A stretch of 64,000 bases of DNA, taken from the NCBI RefSeq assembly GCF_000719775.1, contig NZ_JOHR01000012.1:186001-250000 (forward strand), read 5' to 3'. Shown here piece after piece: positions 26,055-35,460 of this stretch. The position numbers and the translations under genes are program-made. The notes beneath the pieces are model-generated. The model was not told where the DNA came from. It was given only the letters and a program-made list of their open reading frames with translations, and did no database searches. The first letter of the stretch is position 1. Each line of letters opens with the position of its first letter. The stretch comes from Streptomyces sp. NRRL F-5135 (GTDB taxonomy: Bacteria; Actinomycetota; Actinomycetes; Streptomycetales; Streptomycetaceae).

Positions 26055-28973
26055 TCAGGGCGTGCCGGCGGGACCCAGGGCGCGGTCGAAGGCCGCGCCG
26101 AGGTGCGGCAGGTGCTCCGGGCTCCGGATCATCGAATAGTGGTCGCCGGGCACCTGACGGACCTCCACCCGGCCCGAGCTGTGCCGGGCCCAGAGGCCGC
26201 GTTCGGTCCTCCGGATGTCGAGGGCACGCATGATGGCCCGGTCCTCCTCCTGTTCGGCGGCCAGGACGACGATGTCCCCGGCGAGCGGCCGGTCGGGGAA
26301 CCAGCGCTTGAGAGCCTCGTGGTTGTCCTGCCATGTGTGGAAGAACCCGGCCAGTTCGGCCTTCATGGCCGCCGACCACGTGCCGTCGGCGAGCCGCTCG
26401 ATGACCTCTTCGACGGACCGGGGCGGGACGGTCTCCGCGGCTTCGGCGCCGGCCTCCCCGGTCCCGGGTGCCGAACCGGGAAGGATCTTCCCGACGAGGG
26501 CGGGGAACGCGGCCAGGAACGCGGCGTCGTCGGCCGAGCCGCCGATGTACGCCTCGGGCGGGTGGGAGTCGAGCAGTACGATCCGCTCCACCTCCTCCCC
26601 GTCCCGTTCCAGCTCCGCCGCCATCTCCAGGGCCACGCTGCCGCCGAAGGAGTACCCCGCGAGCAGGTAGGGCCCCTGGGGCTGGACCTCACGGACGAGA
26701 CTCGTGTACAGCCGGGCGAGGTCCCGGACGGAGCGGTGCCGGCCGGGCTGCCCGGAGGGATGCGTCAGCGCCCACAGGGTCCGTTCATCCCTCATGTGGC
26801 GACTGAGGTCGATGTAGGCCACCACGGTGCCGCCGGCGGGCGGCACCATGAACACGTGTCCCGGTGCGGAGCCCTCCCGGATCCTGGAGAGGAGGTGGCG
26901 GAAGCCGGCTGCCCCGGCCGTTCGCGTTGTCGCTGCCGACACCGCCGCCGAGGCCGACGACACCGGCGCTGACGCGGGCGGGACGGGAGAGCCGGCATCG
27001 GAAGCGGGGCCCGCGAGACCGGCCATGTGCGCCACCACGGCGGAGAGGGTGCGCAGACCGTCGAACTCCTCGAAGCTGAGCGGCAGTCCGGTGGTGTCCC
27101 TCAGCAGCGTGACGGTTTCCACCGCGCGCATCGAGTCGAGCCCCTGGTCGTAGAAGTCGTCGTCCGGCCCCAGCTCCGGGGCGTCGAGCATCCGAGTGAT
27201 CACCTCCCGGACCCGCTCCGCGAGGTCCGGCTCGGAGGCGGGGGGCTGTGCCGGGGGCCCGGACCGCTGTGCCTGCCGTGCGTCGATCCAGTGCCGGCGC
27301 CGGCGCATCGGGTGGCCCGGCAGCGCCACCCGACGGGCGTGCGAGCAGTCACCGGCCGACCGCGGGTCCCGTGGTCCTCCCGCCAGCCAGTCGGCCGCGG
27401 CCGGATCGGCCGGCGGGGTGCCGCCGGACGCGAGCTCCCCGAGCAGATCGACGAGTTCGGCCACGGAGCGGCACCGCAGCGCGGCGCGGGCGGCGAAGTC
27501 GGTCCGGCCGTGGGCGAGCGTGAAGACGATGTCGTCCAGGCGGGCGTCGGGCCGGACCCTCAGGTGATCGCGCAACTCCCCCGCCAGGGTGGTCAGGGCA
27601 TCGGTGTCCCGTGCGGACAGGAGCGCCAGGCGGGAGCCGGCCGGAGCGGGCCGTTCGTCGACCGGCGGCGGCGCGGCCAGAACGACATGGGCGTTGGTGC
27701 CGCCCAGCCCGAAGGAGCTGACGGCGGCCGCGCGGAGGGGCGCGGCGGGCCGTACCGGCTCCGCCGAGACCCGGTAGTCGGCCAGGTGAGCCTCAAGGGC
27801 CGGTCCCGGGGCGGTGAAGTCGGGCTGACCGGGTATGACCTGCTCCCGGAGCACCAGGACCGTTTTGATCAGGCCGGTGACTCCCGCCGCGGCGTCGAGG
27901 TGCCCGAGGTTGGCCTTGACGCTCCCCAGATGGCATTCCTTCGGGGGCTCCCCGTCGGCGGCGTGCGCCGAGGCCAGGGCGCGTACCTCGATCGGGTCCC
28001 CCAGGGAGGTGCCGGTGCCGTGGGCCTCGACGTAACCGATGGCGTCGGCCGGAAGGCCGGACACCGCTATGGCCTCGCGGATCACCTCGACCTGGCCCGC
28101 GGCGCCGGGCGCGGTGAACCCGACCTTGTCGGCCCCGTCGTTGTTGACCGCGCTGCCGCGGATCACCGCGCTCACCCGGTCGCGGTCGGCGACCGCGTCG
28201 TCGAGACGCCGGAGGACCACGACGCCGCACCCGCTGCCGCGCACGGTGCCGTTCGCTCCGGCGTCGAACACCCTGCACCGGCCGTCCGGCGACAGGATGC
28301 CGCCCTCGCGGTACAGATAGCCGGCCTTCTGCGGCACGGTGACGCTCACTCCGCCCGCCAGCGCCATGTCGCACTCGCCGGCGAGCAGCGCCTGCGTGGC
28401 GAGGTGGACGGCGACGAGCGAGGACGAACAGGCCGTCTGGACCGTCACCGCCGGGCCGGTGAGCCCGAGCCGGTGGGCCGTCCTGGTGCACAGGAAGTCC
28501 TTGTCGTTGCCGAGCAGCAGCGGATAGCTGATGCCGTCGGGCGGCAGTTCCTCACCGGCCGCGATCAACCCCAGCAGGTACGTACTGAGGCTGCTGGAGC
28601 CGAACACCCCGATCCGTCCGTCGAACCGGCCCGGTGGGTGGCCCGCGTCCTCCAGGGCGGCCCAGCAGGTCTCCAGGAACAGGCGGTGCTGGGGATCCGT
28701 CAACTGGGCCTCCCGCGAAGGGATGCCGAAGAACTCCGCGTCGAAGAGGTCGATGTCCTCCAGCGCCGCGGCCATGGGCACGTAGGAGGGGTGTCGCGCC
28801 AGGTCGTCCGGGACGCCCGCCTCGCGAAGCTCCTCATCCGTGAACCGCCGGACGGCGCGCTCGCCGTTCAGCAGGTTCCGCCACAGCTCGGACACCGACG
28901 CGGCTCCCGGGAACCGGCCGGCCATGCCGATCACGGCTGTCGGCGTGTCCTGGCCGCTGGTCTCCTCATTCAC
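26055..28973 (-). CDS. AT-less polyketide synthase module, KS-ACP-TE
   Basis: 972 residues from a GTG at 28973 (AGGGAG upstream), overlapping the NRPS stop by 8 bases. The ketosynthase spans about 10-435 with Cys182 (QTACSSSL), His318 (EAHGTGTSLGDP) and His358 (KANLGHLDAAAG). No acyltransferase follows; instead about 110 residues resemble the linkers that normally flank an AT, ending RVALPGHPMRRRRHWI. The ACP has Ser614 (GLDSMRA). The type-I thioesterase has Ser775 (GYSFGG), Asp802 (LLDSHPP) and a C-terminal His (GDHYSM). It should extend the NRPS-bound chain by one malonyl unit loaded in trans and release it. Whether release is by hydrolysis or cyclisation is unknown. Confidence 0.93.
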   Translation of the reverse strand: MNEETSGQDTPTAVIGMAGRFPGAASVSELWRNLLNGERAVRRFTDEELREAGVPDDLARHPSYVPMAAALEDIDLFDAEFFGIPSREAQLTDPQHRLFLETCWAALEDAGHPPGRFDGRIGVFGSSSLSTYLLGLIAAGEELPPDGISYPLLLGNDKDFLCTRTAHRLGLTGPAVTVQTACSSSLVAVHLATQALLAGECDMALAGGVSVTVPQKAGYLYREGGILSPDGRCRVFDAGANGTVRGSGCGVVVLRRLDDAVADRDRVSAVIRGSAVNNDGADKVGFTAPGAAGQVEVIREAIAVSGLPADAIGYVEAHGTGTSLGDPIEVRALASAHAADGEPPKECHLGSVKANLGHLDAAAGVTGLIKTVLVLREQVIPGQPDFTAPGPALEAHLADYRVSAEPVRPAAPLRAAAVSSFGLGGTNAHVVLAAPPPVDERPAPAGSRLALLSARDTDALTTLAGELRDHLRVRPDARLDDIVFTLAHGRTDFAARAALRCRSVAELVDLLGELASGGTPPADPAAADWLAGGPRDPRSAGDCSHARRVALPGHPMRRRRHWIDARQAQRSGPPAQPPASEPDLAERVREVITRMLDAPELGPDDDFYDQGLDSMRAVETVTLLRDTTGLPLSFEEFDGLRTLSAVVAHMAGLAGPASDAGSPVPPASAPVSSASAAVSAATTRTAGAAGFRHLLSRIREGSAPGHVFMVPPAGGTVVAYIDLSRHMRDERTLWALTHPSGQPGRHRSVRDLARLYTSLVREVQPQGPYLLAGYSFGGSVALEMAAELERDGEEVERIVLLDSHPPEAYIGGSADDAAFLAAFPALVGKILPGSAPGTGEAGAEAAETVPPRSVEEVIERLADGTWSAAMKAELAGFFHTWQDNHEALKRWFPDRPLAGDIVVLAAEQEEDRAIMRALDIRRTERGLWARHSSGRVEVRQVPGDHYSMIRSPEHLPHLGAAFDRALGPAGTP

Positions 28974-31900
28974 CCGTCATCTCCCTTTCCGTGCCGCTTG
29001 TTCCCATGCCGTCGGGGCCGTTCGCGCCCGCTCCGAAGCCGTCGGGGCCGTCCGCGCCCATGCGGTCGGGGCCGCCGCCGGACGCCGGCCCGTTACGGGA
29101 TGTGGCGCGCGCGGCACGCCTGCGGTCGCCGCCCGGCGGTGTCCTGCGAGTGACGGCCCGCCCGCCGGAGCGCCCGCCGGTCCGCCCGCCCGGACGTCCT
29201 CCGGTGAGCGCGCCGTCCGCGTCCGGCCGGTTCAGGCGGGCGGCGAGCAGCCGGGGCGTCGGGTACTCGAACAGCTCGACGACCTCGAGCCCCTCGGCCC
29301 GCAGTTCCCGGGTCAGGCGGCGGTGGACCTGTATGACGTGCATCGAGTTGCCGCCCGCCTCGAAGAAGCTGACGTCGGGTCCGACCGTGTCCCGTCCGAT
29401 GACCTCGGACCAGATCCTGGCGACGGCGCCCGTCGTCGCGTCCGCCGGGTCCGGCGCCGGGCCGTTCCGGGTACCGGACGGGGCCGGCAGCGCGCCCGTG
29501 TCGACCTTGCCGTTGACCGTCAGCGGCAGTTCCCCGACCCGGACGTACAGGGCGGGGAGCATGTACACCGGGAGCCGGTCCAGCAGCCGGGCGCGGACGG
29601 CGGCCTCGGCCGGAATCCGCTCGTCCGCGACGATCCAGGCGGCCAGCAGCGGTTCGCCGCCGTCGGGCGTGTGCACCGCCACGTGGGCGTCCTTCACTCC
29701 GGGTACCCCGCGCAGCGCGGTCTCCACTTCGCCCAGCTCCACGCGGTAGCCGCGCAGCTGTACCTGCCGGTCGATCCGGTCCAGGTAGACGAGGTTGCCG
29801 TCCGGTCTGACGTAGGCCCGGTCCCCGGTCCGGTAGGCGCGGTCCCCGTAGGGCGTCCCGGTCAGGAAGCGTTCGGCGGTGAGGTCGGGGCGGCCCAGAT
29901 AGCCGCGCGCCACACCGTCACCGGCGACCAGTACCTCTCCCGGCACCCCGGTCGGGCAGCGGTTCAAGTGGCGGTCGACGACGGAGATCCGCAGGTCCGC
30001 GAGCGGTTTCCCGATCACGCCGCTGTCCTGGTCGTCCACGGTGGCCGGGTCGATCTCGTGGAACGTGGTGTGCACGGTGGTCTCGGTGATTCCGTACATG
30101 TTCGCCAGCCGGGCCCGGTCGCCCAGCAGCGCGGTCCAGGGCCCCACGGTGCCGGGACGGAGCGCCTCGCCCCCGAAGACCACCCAGCGCACTCGCAGCC
30201 CGGCGGCCAGGTCCTCGTCGAGCGCGTCGGTGAGCCTGCGGAACGCCGACGGGGTCTGGTTGAGGACGGTGACGCCCCGACGCACCAGCATCCTGGCGAA
30301 GTTCACGGGGGAACGGACGGTCTCGTCGTCGGGCACGACGAGCCGTCCGCCGTGCAGCAGGGCGCCCAGCATCTCCCAGACCGCGAAGTCGAACGCGTAG
30401 GAGTGGAACAGGCACCAGACGTCGTTCTCGTCGAAGTCGTAGTGCTCCGACGCGGCGGCGAACAGCCGGGTCACGTTGTGGTGGGTAACCTCCACGCCCT
30501 TGGGCACGCCGGTCGACCCGGACGTGAAGATGATGTAGGCCACGTCCTCGGCGGACGGTCCCCGGCCGGCGGCGCGCTCCTCGCGCGGACCGTACCGGTC
30601 CGGCCGGTCGCGCGGGCCGGGAGCCGCCTCGAGCAGCTCCGCCGGGGAGAGACGGCGCCCGACGACCGCGTCCGGCAGAGCGGCGCCGGCGACCAGCGTG
30701 ATGCTGTCGAACTGTCCCAGGATGTGCCGCAGCCGGCCGGCGGGTGCGTTCGGGTCCAGCGGTAGGTACGTCCGCCCGGAGCGCAACACCCCCAGCAGTA
30801 CGGCGACGAGTTCCCGGCCGCGTGGCATGGCCACGGCCACGTGCGCTCCGTGCCCGCCCCGGTCCAGCGCGTCCGCGACCCGGGAGACCGCGCCGTCCAG
30901 CTCGGCGTACGTCCACGCTCCGGTGCTGTCGGTGACGGCCGTTCGCTCCGCGTGCTCTCGGGCGGTGGCGGAGAACCACGCGTCGACGCTCTCGGGCTTG
31001 TCCTGCGCCCGGTAGTCGTTGACCAGTTCGTCCAGCCCGCGGTCGGCCTCGGGGTCGAGCACCGCCATCGCGGACAGGGGCACCAGCGGATCGGCCACCG
31101 CGGCGCGCAGAACGTTGACCAGCATGGCCGCGGGGTCGGCCGGGGCCAGCCGGGCGGTGTACTCGACGCCGAGGGTGAAACCCCCCTCGCCCTCACGGAC
31201 GTTGACCGCCAGGGGATAGCGCACCAGGCTCCGCGGTACGAAGAGGGTGTCGGTGGTGCAGCCGGGCAGGTCGAGCGGATAGGCCTTGCGGTAATGCGTG
31301 ATCGCGTTGTCCATCTGGAGCGACGGTGTCCGCCGCCCCTCGAACACCTGCGGCGCGTGCTCCGTGAGGTCGAGCAGCTTGTGCCGGAGCATGGTGCGGA
31401 TCCGCACCGAGACGAGGTCGCACAGGTCGGCGAAGGTGGGGACGCCGTCCAGGTCCAGGGCCAGCGGGAGGGTGTTGATGAAGTACCCCAACGCGAACAT
31501 CTGCTGCCAGTTCCGCCGGGTGGCCATGGGGACGCCCACCACCACGTCCGGCCGGCCCGTCAGAGCGGACACGACCACGGCGTGGGCGGCGAGGAAGAAC
31601 GTGTAGGCCCCCGACTGGACGGTCAGCTCACTGGAGCGGAGGGCCGCGTCGAGGTCGGGCGGAAGCGCGATCTGCCGGACCACCCCGGGCAGCGCGCCGT
31701 CGGCCCGCCGTTTCTCGCTCAGCTCGTCGTGGGAGAGCCGGGACACCCCGCTGAGCAGCTCGCGGTACGCGCTCACGGCGGCCGCCGTCCGGTGCGGGCT
31801 CATCGTGTTCACCGGCTGGTACCGCAGCCCGGCCAGATAGTCCGGGCTCAGGCGCTGGTCCCGGTACAGCTGCGACGCCATTTCCGCGATGTTGAACATC

Positions 31901-32331
31901 GTGATGGCGTCACTGACCAGGTGCGTGCACACCACGCTCAGGTAGCCGGCGTGGCGGCCCCGGTAGAGGGTCACCTCGTACAGCGGCCACTCGTCCGGGG
32001 TCCTCGGCCGGTCCGCCGTGCGCCCGGTCTCCGCCGCGACCGCGGCGGCCTCCGACGCGGCGTCGGGCCCCCCGGGGGCGTCCAGGATCCGCACCACCGG
32101 CCGCCCGGGGTGCCGGTGGCCCACATCCCCGTCGGGCCCTTGCCGGAAGACCAGGTTCAGTCCGACGCTCTCGGAGAGGATGTACTCGAGCGCGTCCCGC
32201 AGCCGCTCCGCGTCGAAGTCGCCGCGGACGCGCTCCGCGTGCGCCAGGGTGAACGCGGTGTCCCCCGGGTAGAGCCGGTGATACAGCACCAGCTTGCGCT
32301 GTTCGGCGCTGAGGCTGATCTCCTCCGCCAT
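28966..32331 (-). CDS. NRPS module C-A-PCP, adenylation domain predicted for threonine
   Basis: 1121 residues from an ATG at 32331 behind GGGAGGGGAC. Condensation domain about 1-440: the HHxxxDG motif reads THLVSDA, keeping the catalytic second His (137) and Asp (141). Adenylation domain about 450-950: core A3 is FTSGSTGVPKG, and the A10 lysine is Lys942. The ten pocket positions read D648, F649, W652, N691, V718, G720, M745, V753, H754, K942, that is DFWNVGMVHK, one conservative change from the standard threonine code DFWNIGMVHK. PCP Ser996 lies in GGNSM. The last 80 residues are Gly/Arg-rich. It probably acylates Thr with the chain from the free ACP and passes it to the overlapping KS-ACP-TE protein. 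Confidence 0.95.
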   Translation of the reverse strand: MAEEISLSAEQRKLVLYHRLYPGDTAFTLAHAERVRGDFDAERLRDALEYILSESVGLNLVFRQGPDGDVGHRHPGRPVVRILDAPGGPDAASEAAAVAAETGRTADRPRTPDEWPLYEVTLYRGRHAGYLSVVCTHLVSDAITMFNIAEMASQLYRDQRLSPDYLAGLRYQPVNTMSPHRTAAAVSAYRELLSGVSRLSHDELSEKRRADGALPGVVRQIALPPDLDAALRSSELTVQSGAYTFFLAAHAVVVSALTGRPDVVVGVPMATRRNWQQMFALGYFINTLPLALDLDGVPTFADLCDLVSVRIRTMLRHKLLDLTEHAPQVFEGRRTPSLQMDNAITHYRKAYPLDLPGCTTDTLFVPRSLVRYPLAVNVREGEGGFTLGVEYTARLAPADPAAMLVNVLRAAVADPLVPLSAMAVLDPEADRGLDELVNDYRAQDKPESVDAWFSATAREHAERTAVTDSTGAWTYAELDGAVSRVADALDRGGHGAHVAVAMPRGRELVAVLLGVLRSGRTYLPLDPNAPAGRLRHILGQFDSITLVAGAALPDAVVGRRLSPAELLEAAPGPRDRPDRYGPREERAAGRGPSAEDVAYIIFTSGSTGVPKGVEVTHHNVTRLFAAASEHYDFDENDVWCLFHSYAFDFAVWEMLGALLHGGRLVVPDDETVRSPVNFARMLVRRGVTVLNQTPSAFRRLTDALDEDLAAGLRVRWVVFGGEALRPGTVGPWTALLGDRARLANMYGITETTVHTTFHEIDPATVDDQDSGVIGKPLADLRISVVDRHLNRCPTGVPGEVLVAGDGVARGYLGRPDLTAERFLTGTPYGDRAYRTGDRAYVRPDGNLVYLDRIDRQVQLRGYRVELGEVETALRGVPGVKDAHVAVHTPDGGEPLLAAWIVADERIPAEAAVRARLLDRLPVYMLPALYVRVGELPLTVNGKVDTGALPAPSGTRNGPAPDPADATTGAVARIWSEVIGRDTVGPDVSFFEAGGNSMHVIQVHRRLTRELRAEGLEVVELFEYPTPRLLAARLNRPDADGALTGGRPGGRTGGRSGGRAVTRRTPPGGDRRRAARATSRNGPASGGGPDRMGADGPDGFGAGANGPDGMGTSGTEREMTGE

Positions 32332-32355
32332 GGGTCCCCTCCCGGTGGGTGTGAC

Positions 32356-32369
32356 GGCCGGTACCGGCC
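32356..32369. promoter_or_regulatory. 14-bp perfect palindrome between the NRPS and LAL regulator genes
   Basis: GGCCGGTACCGGCC lies 25 bases upstream of the NRPS start in the 146-base divergent gap. It is well placed for the LAL regulator or another factor to act on the NRPS operon. High GC content makes chance palindromes less surprising. Confidence 0.35.
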
Positions 32370-32463
32370 ACGTACAGGTATCTCCCGGGAACCCCCGCCC
32401 CTGCTACGCGTACCGGCCCTGGACTTGACCGTCATAACCACGCCGGACAGGGCGCGGAAACCG

Positions 32464-32469
32464 TATAGC
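32464..32469 (+). promoter_or_regulatory. -10-like box just ahead of the LAL gene
   Basis: TATAGC lies eight bases before the ATG at 32478 and no Shine-Dalgarno sequence is present, suggesting a leaderless or nearly leaderless transcript. Short A/T-rich tract in very GC-rich DNA; the -35 region is unclear. Confidence 0.35.
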
Positions 32470-32477
32470 GTGCCGCC

Positions 32478-35396
32478 ATGTCTGCAGAGGGCGCTGAAGG
32501 CGCACGGACGCGAGGGACCGTTCCCGGCCCCGGCGGGACCGGCAAGCTGTTGGACGGACTCGAGGGGGGACGGTCGCGGCTGGTGACCGTGGAAGGCGGG
32601 GCGGGCTGCGGGCGCAGTACCGTACTGGACCGCTTGGTGGCGTCGGCCGTGGAGCGGGACGGACTCGGCACGGCGCTGGTGCGGTGCGGGCGGGAAGAAG
32701 CCTCGTCCGACTGGGGCGTCGTACGGCAGTTGCTCGACGCGCTTCCCGGACCCGTCGACCCGTCCCGGGCGCCGCACCGGCTCGCGCTGCGCGACGAGAA
32801 CTGGTTCGCGGCGGTACGTGAGAACGACCCCTGGGAGATCTGTCAGCGGCTGTACTGGCTGCTCGCGGAGCGGGCGGCGGAGTGGCCACTGGTGCTGGCC
32901 TTCGACGATGTGCACTGGTGCGACGCGTGGTCGCTGCGGTTCCTGGGGCATCTGGTGCGCCGACTCCACCAACTGCCGGTGCTGCTGGCCGTCTCCGTCG
33001 ACCCCGCGGAGCGGTCCGCTGCCGACGGGCTCCTGGCGGACGTGGTGAACGCCCCCCAACGGCTGTGCTGGTCACCCGGTTCGCTGGGACGTTCCGATGT
33101 CGCGGCGCTCGTACGGCGATTCCGCGACGACGACGGCGACGCGGTGGTGGACGCCTGTCTGGACGTGACGGCCGGCGTGCCCGGCCTGGTCGCCGAGGTC
33201 CTGCGCGCGTTACCCCGCGCGACGGCCGGGGAGACGCCCGCCGAGGCCGTACGACGGTGCGCGCCGCCCGCCGTCGCCACCGCCGCCCTGTCACGGGCCG
33301 CCCGGCACGGTGCGGACGCCGCACACGGGTTGAGGGTCCTGTCGGTGCTGCGTAGTCCGGTGCCCGCCCGGCAGGCGGCGCGGCTGCTGGACCTGGGGCC
33401 CGCCGAGGCCGCCGACACGCTGGCCCTGCTGGAGCGGCTGGGCTATGTGTCGGTCGGCCCCGAAGGGGTGCTGGTCGCGCCCGAGGTGCTGCGGCGGGCC
33501 GTCGGACAGCGGCTGAGCCCGTCGGAGCGGCACCGGGCGGAAAGCCTGGCCGCCGGGGTGCTGGCCGGCCGGCCCGAAGCGCTGAACGAGGCGGCGGGGC
33601 ACCTGCTGGCGGTGCTCCCCGAGGGCGACGCGGGGCACGCGGAGATCCTGCAGGCCTCCGGCCGCCGCATGCTGGCGGCCGGCCGCTACCCGGACGCCGC
33701 CCGGCTGCTGCGCCGGGCGTTGGAGGAGCCGCCGGCCGACGACCGCAGGGCGGAGGTGCTCGCCGATCTGGGCCTGGCCGAGCTGTACCGGGACCCCCGC
33801 TCCGCCACGGGGCACTTGCGGTCGGCGGTGGCGGGAGCGCTCTCGCCCGAGGAGCGGCTGTTGTGGAAGATGCGGCTCGCGCACGCTCTGGCGATCACCG
33901 GAGAGGCCGCCGAGGCCCACCGGGTCCTGTCGTCGGAGCTGGAGCGGACCCCGCTGCGCAGCAGCCACGAGCTGATCCGGCGCGCCTCGGCGGAACTGTT
34001 CTTCCTCGCGCTGAGCGACGACGGCATCGCCCGCGTACGGCACCGGCCGGCCGGCGAAGGCGGCCCCGGGGGCGTACGGCGTCGGAAGCCGCCCGTACCG
34101 GAGGAACCCCCGCTGCCCGCACGGGCGGTGCGGCTCTCCCGGGCCTCCAGGGCGCTCGCGGGTGCGTTCGCCTGCCGCCCGTCCGGCGAACTCGTCGAGG
34201 GCATCCACGAGGCGCTGTCCAGCGGGCCGGAACCGACCGACGAGAGCAGCATGGGCTGGCTGGCCATCGGATCGATCCTGCTGTGGGCGGACGATCTGAC
34301 CGCCGCCGAGCGGGTGTTCGGCCGGGCCGCGGAGGAGGCCGAGCGGTGGAACGCGCCCCTGCCCAGGTACACGGCGCTGTGGCTGCACGGCCTCGTCTGC
34401 GTGAACGCGGGCCGGCTCGACGAGGCCGGGGCGCTCACCGCGACCGCGGCCGGCCTGGCGCGCGCACGTCCCTGGGACGTGTGGCGGGCCGGTCCGGCCG
34501 TCGTCGCCATGCGTCTTGCCGAGGAGCGGGGGAGCGGACCGGCGCCCGCCGCGGGACCGTTCGCGGACGAGCCGGGCGGGGACTTTCCCCGGCTGTGGGT
34601 CGCTGACCTCGCCCTCGCGGGGCGGGGACGGCTGCGCGTGGTCGAAGGCGACACGAGCGGGGGCCTGGCGGATCTGCTGGAGGCCGGCCGACGGCTGACC
34701 GACATCGGCTGTCTCAATCCGGCGATGTCGGCCTGGCGGTCGGCCGCCGCCCTGGCCCTGGCCGGCCTCGGCCGGGCCGACGAGGCACATCCGCTCGCCG
34801 AGGAGGAGGTGCGGCTGGCGCGCGCCTGGGGGGCTCCGCGCGCCCTGTCCGTGGCCCTGCGTCGGCGGGGCGTGCTGCGCGGTGGTGACCAGGGGCTCAA
34901 GGACATCGGGGAAGCACTGTCGCTGCTGGCGGACGGCCGGTTCCCGCTGGAGTCGGCCCGCGCCCTGCTGGCCCGGGGCAGGCTGCACCGCTCGCGGCGC
35001 GCCCACGAACCGGCCCGGGACGCGCTGACCGAGGCGTACCGGCTGGCCGGGAAGTGCGGGGCGGAACGACTGTCGGGCCGGGTACGGGAGGAACTCCTCG
35101 CGGTGGGCGGGCGCCCCCGGGTCTCCCGGCCGGGCGACTCCCCGCCGCTCGCACCCGGCGAGTGGAGGGTGGCCCGGCTGGCGGCGAACGGCGCCACCAA
35201 CCAGGAGATCGCCGGGCACCTGTACCTCGCGCGCCGAACGGTGGAGGCGCATCTGACGAGCGTGTACCGCAAGCTCGGCATCCGCGGCAGGAGCCAACTG
35301 CCCAAGGCCCTGGAGCGGTTCGGCGAGGTTCCCGTGGACGGCGGCGACGGCGCCGCGCCCATGGTTACGGAAATCGTTGCGGAGCGACCACGATGA
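32478..35396 (+). CDS. LAL-type LuxR-family regulator, likely cluster-situated
   Basis: 972 residues. An N-terminal AAA domain (about 25-330) has Walker A GGAGCGRST (residues 40-48), with Arg46 where Lys is expected, and Walker B VLAFDDVHWCD. The middle is a long helical, TPR-like region. The C-terminus is a LuxR helix-turn-helix (APGEWRVARLAANGATNQEIAGHLYLARRTVEAHLTSVYRKL, split here only by description). LAL regulators usually activate the antibiotic cluster they sit in. It is divergent from the NRPS and 64 bases before the dikinase gene, so it is the leading candidate for pathway-specific control. The Lys-to-Arg change may weaken ATP hydrolysis. Confidence 0.92.
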   Translation: MSAEGAEGARTRGTVPGPGGTGKLLDGLEGGRSRLVTVEGGAGCGRSTVLDRLVASAVERDGLGTALVRCGREEASSDWGVVRQLLDALPGPVDPSRAPHRLALRDENWFAAVRENDPWEICQRLYWLLAERAAEWPLVLAFDDVHWCDAWSLRFLGHLVRRLHQLPVLLAVSVDPAERSAADGLLADVVNAPQRLCWSPGSLGRSDVAALVRRFRDDDGDAVVDACLDVTAGVPGLVAEVLRALPRATAGETPAEAVRRCAPPAVATAALSRAARHGADAAHGLRVLSVLRSPVPARQAARLLDLGPAEAADTLALLERLGYVSVGPEGVLVAPEVLRRAVGQRLSPSERHRAESLAAGVLAGRPEALNEAAGHLLAVLPEGDAGHAEILQASGRRMLAAGRYPDAARLLRRALEEPPADDRRAEVLADLGLAELYRDPRSATGHLRSAVAGALSPEERLLWKMRLAHALAITGEAAEAHRVLSSELERTPLRSSHELIRRASAELFFLALSDDGIARVRHRPAGEGGPGGVRRRKPPVPEEPPLPARAVRLSRASRALAGAFACRPSGELVEGIHEALSSGPEPTDESSMGWLAIGSILLWADDLTAAERVFGRAAEEAERWNAPLPRYTALWLHGLVCVNAGRLDEAGALTATAAGLARARPWDVWRAGPAVVAMRLAEERGSGPAPAAGPFADEPGGDFPRLWVADLALAGRGRLRVVEGDTSGGLADLLEAGRRLTDIGCLNPAMSAWRSAAALALAGLGRADEAHPLAEEEVRLARAWGAPRALSVALRRRGVLRGGDQGLKDIGEALSLLADGRFPLESARALLARGRLHRSRRAHEPARDALTEAYRLAGKCGAERLSGRVREELLAVGGRPRVSRPGDSPPLAPGEWRVARLAANGATNQEIAGHLYLARRTVEAHLTSVYRKLGIRGRSQLPKALERFGEVPVDGGDGAAPMVTEIVAERPR

Positions 35397-35460
35397 CCCT
35401 CTCCGCCCCGGCCGTTGTACTGGGAACGACGCCCTGGCGCGACGGAAGGCATAGTGGATT

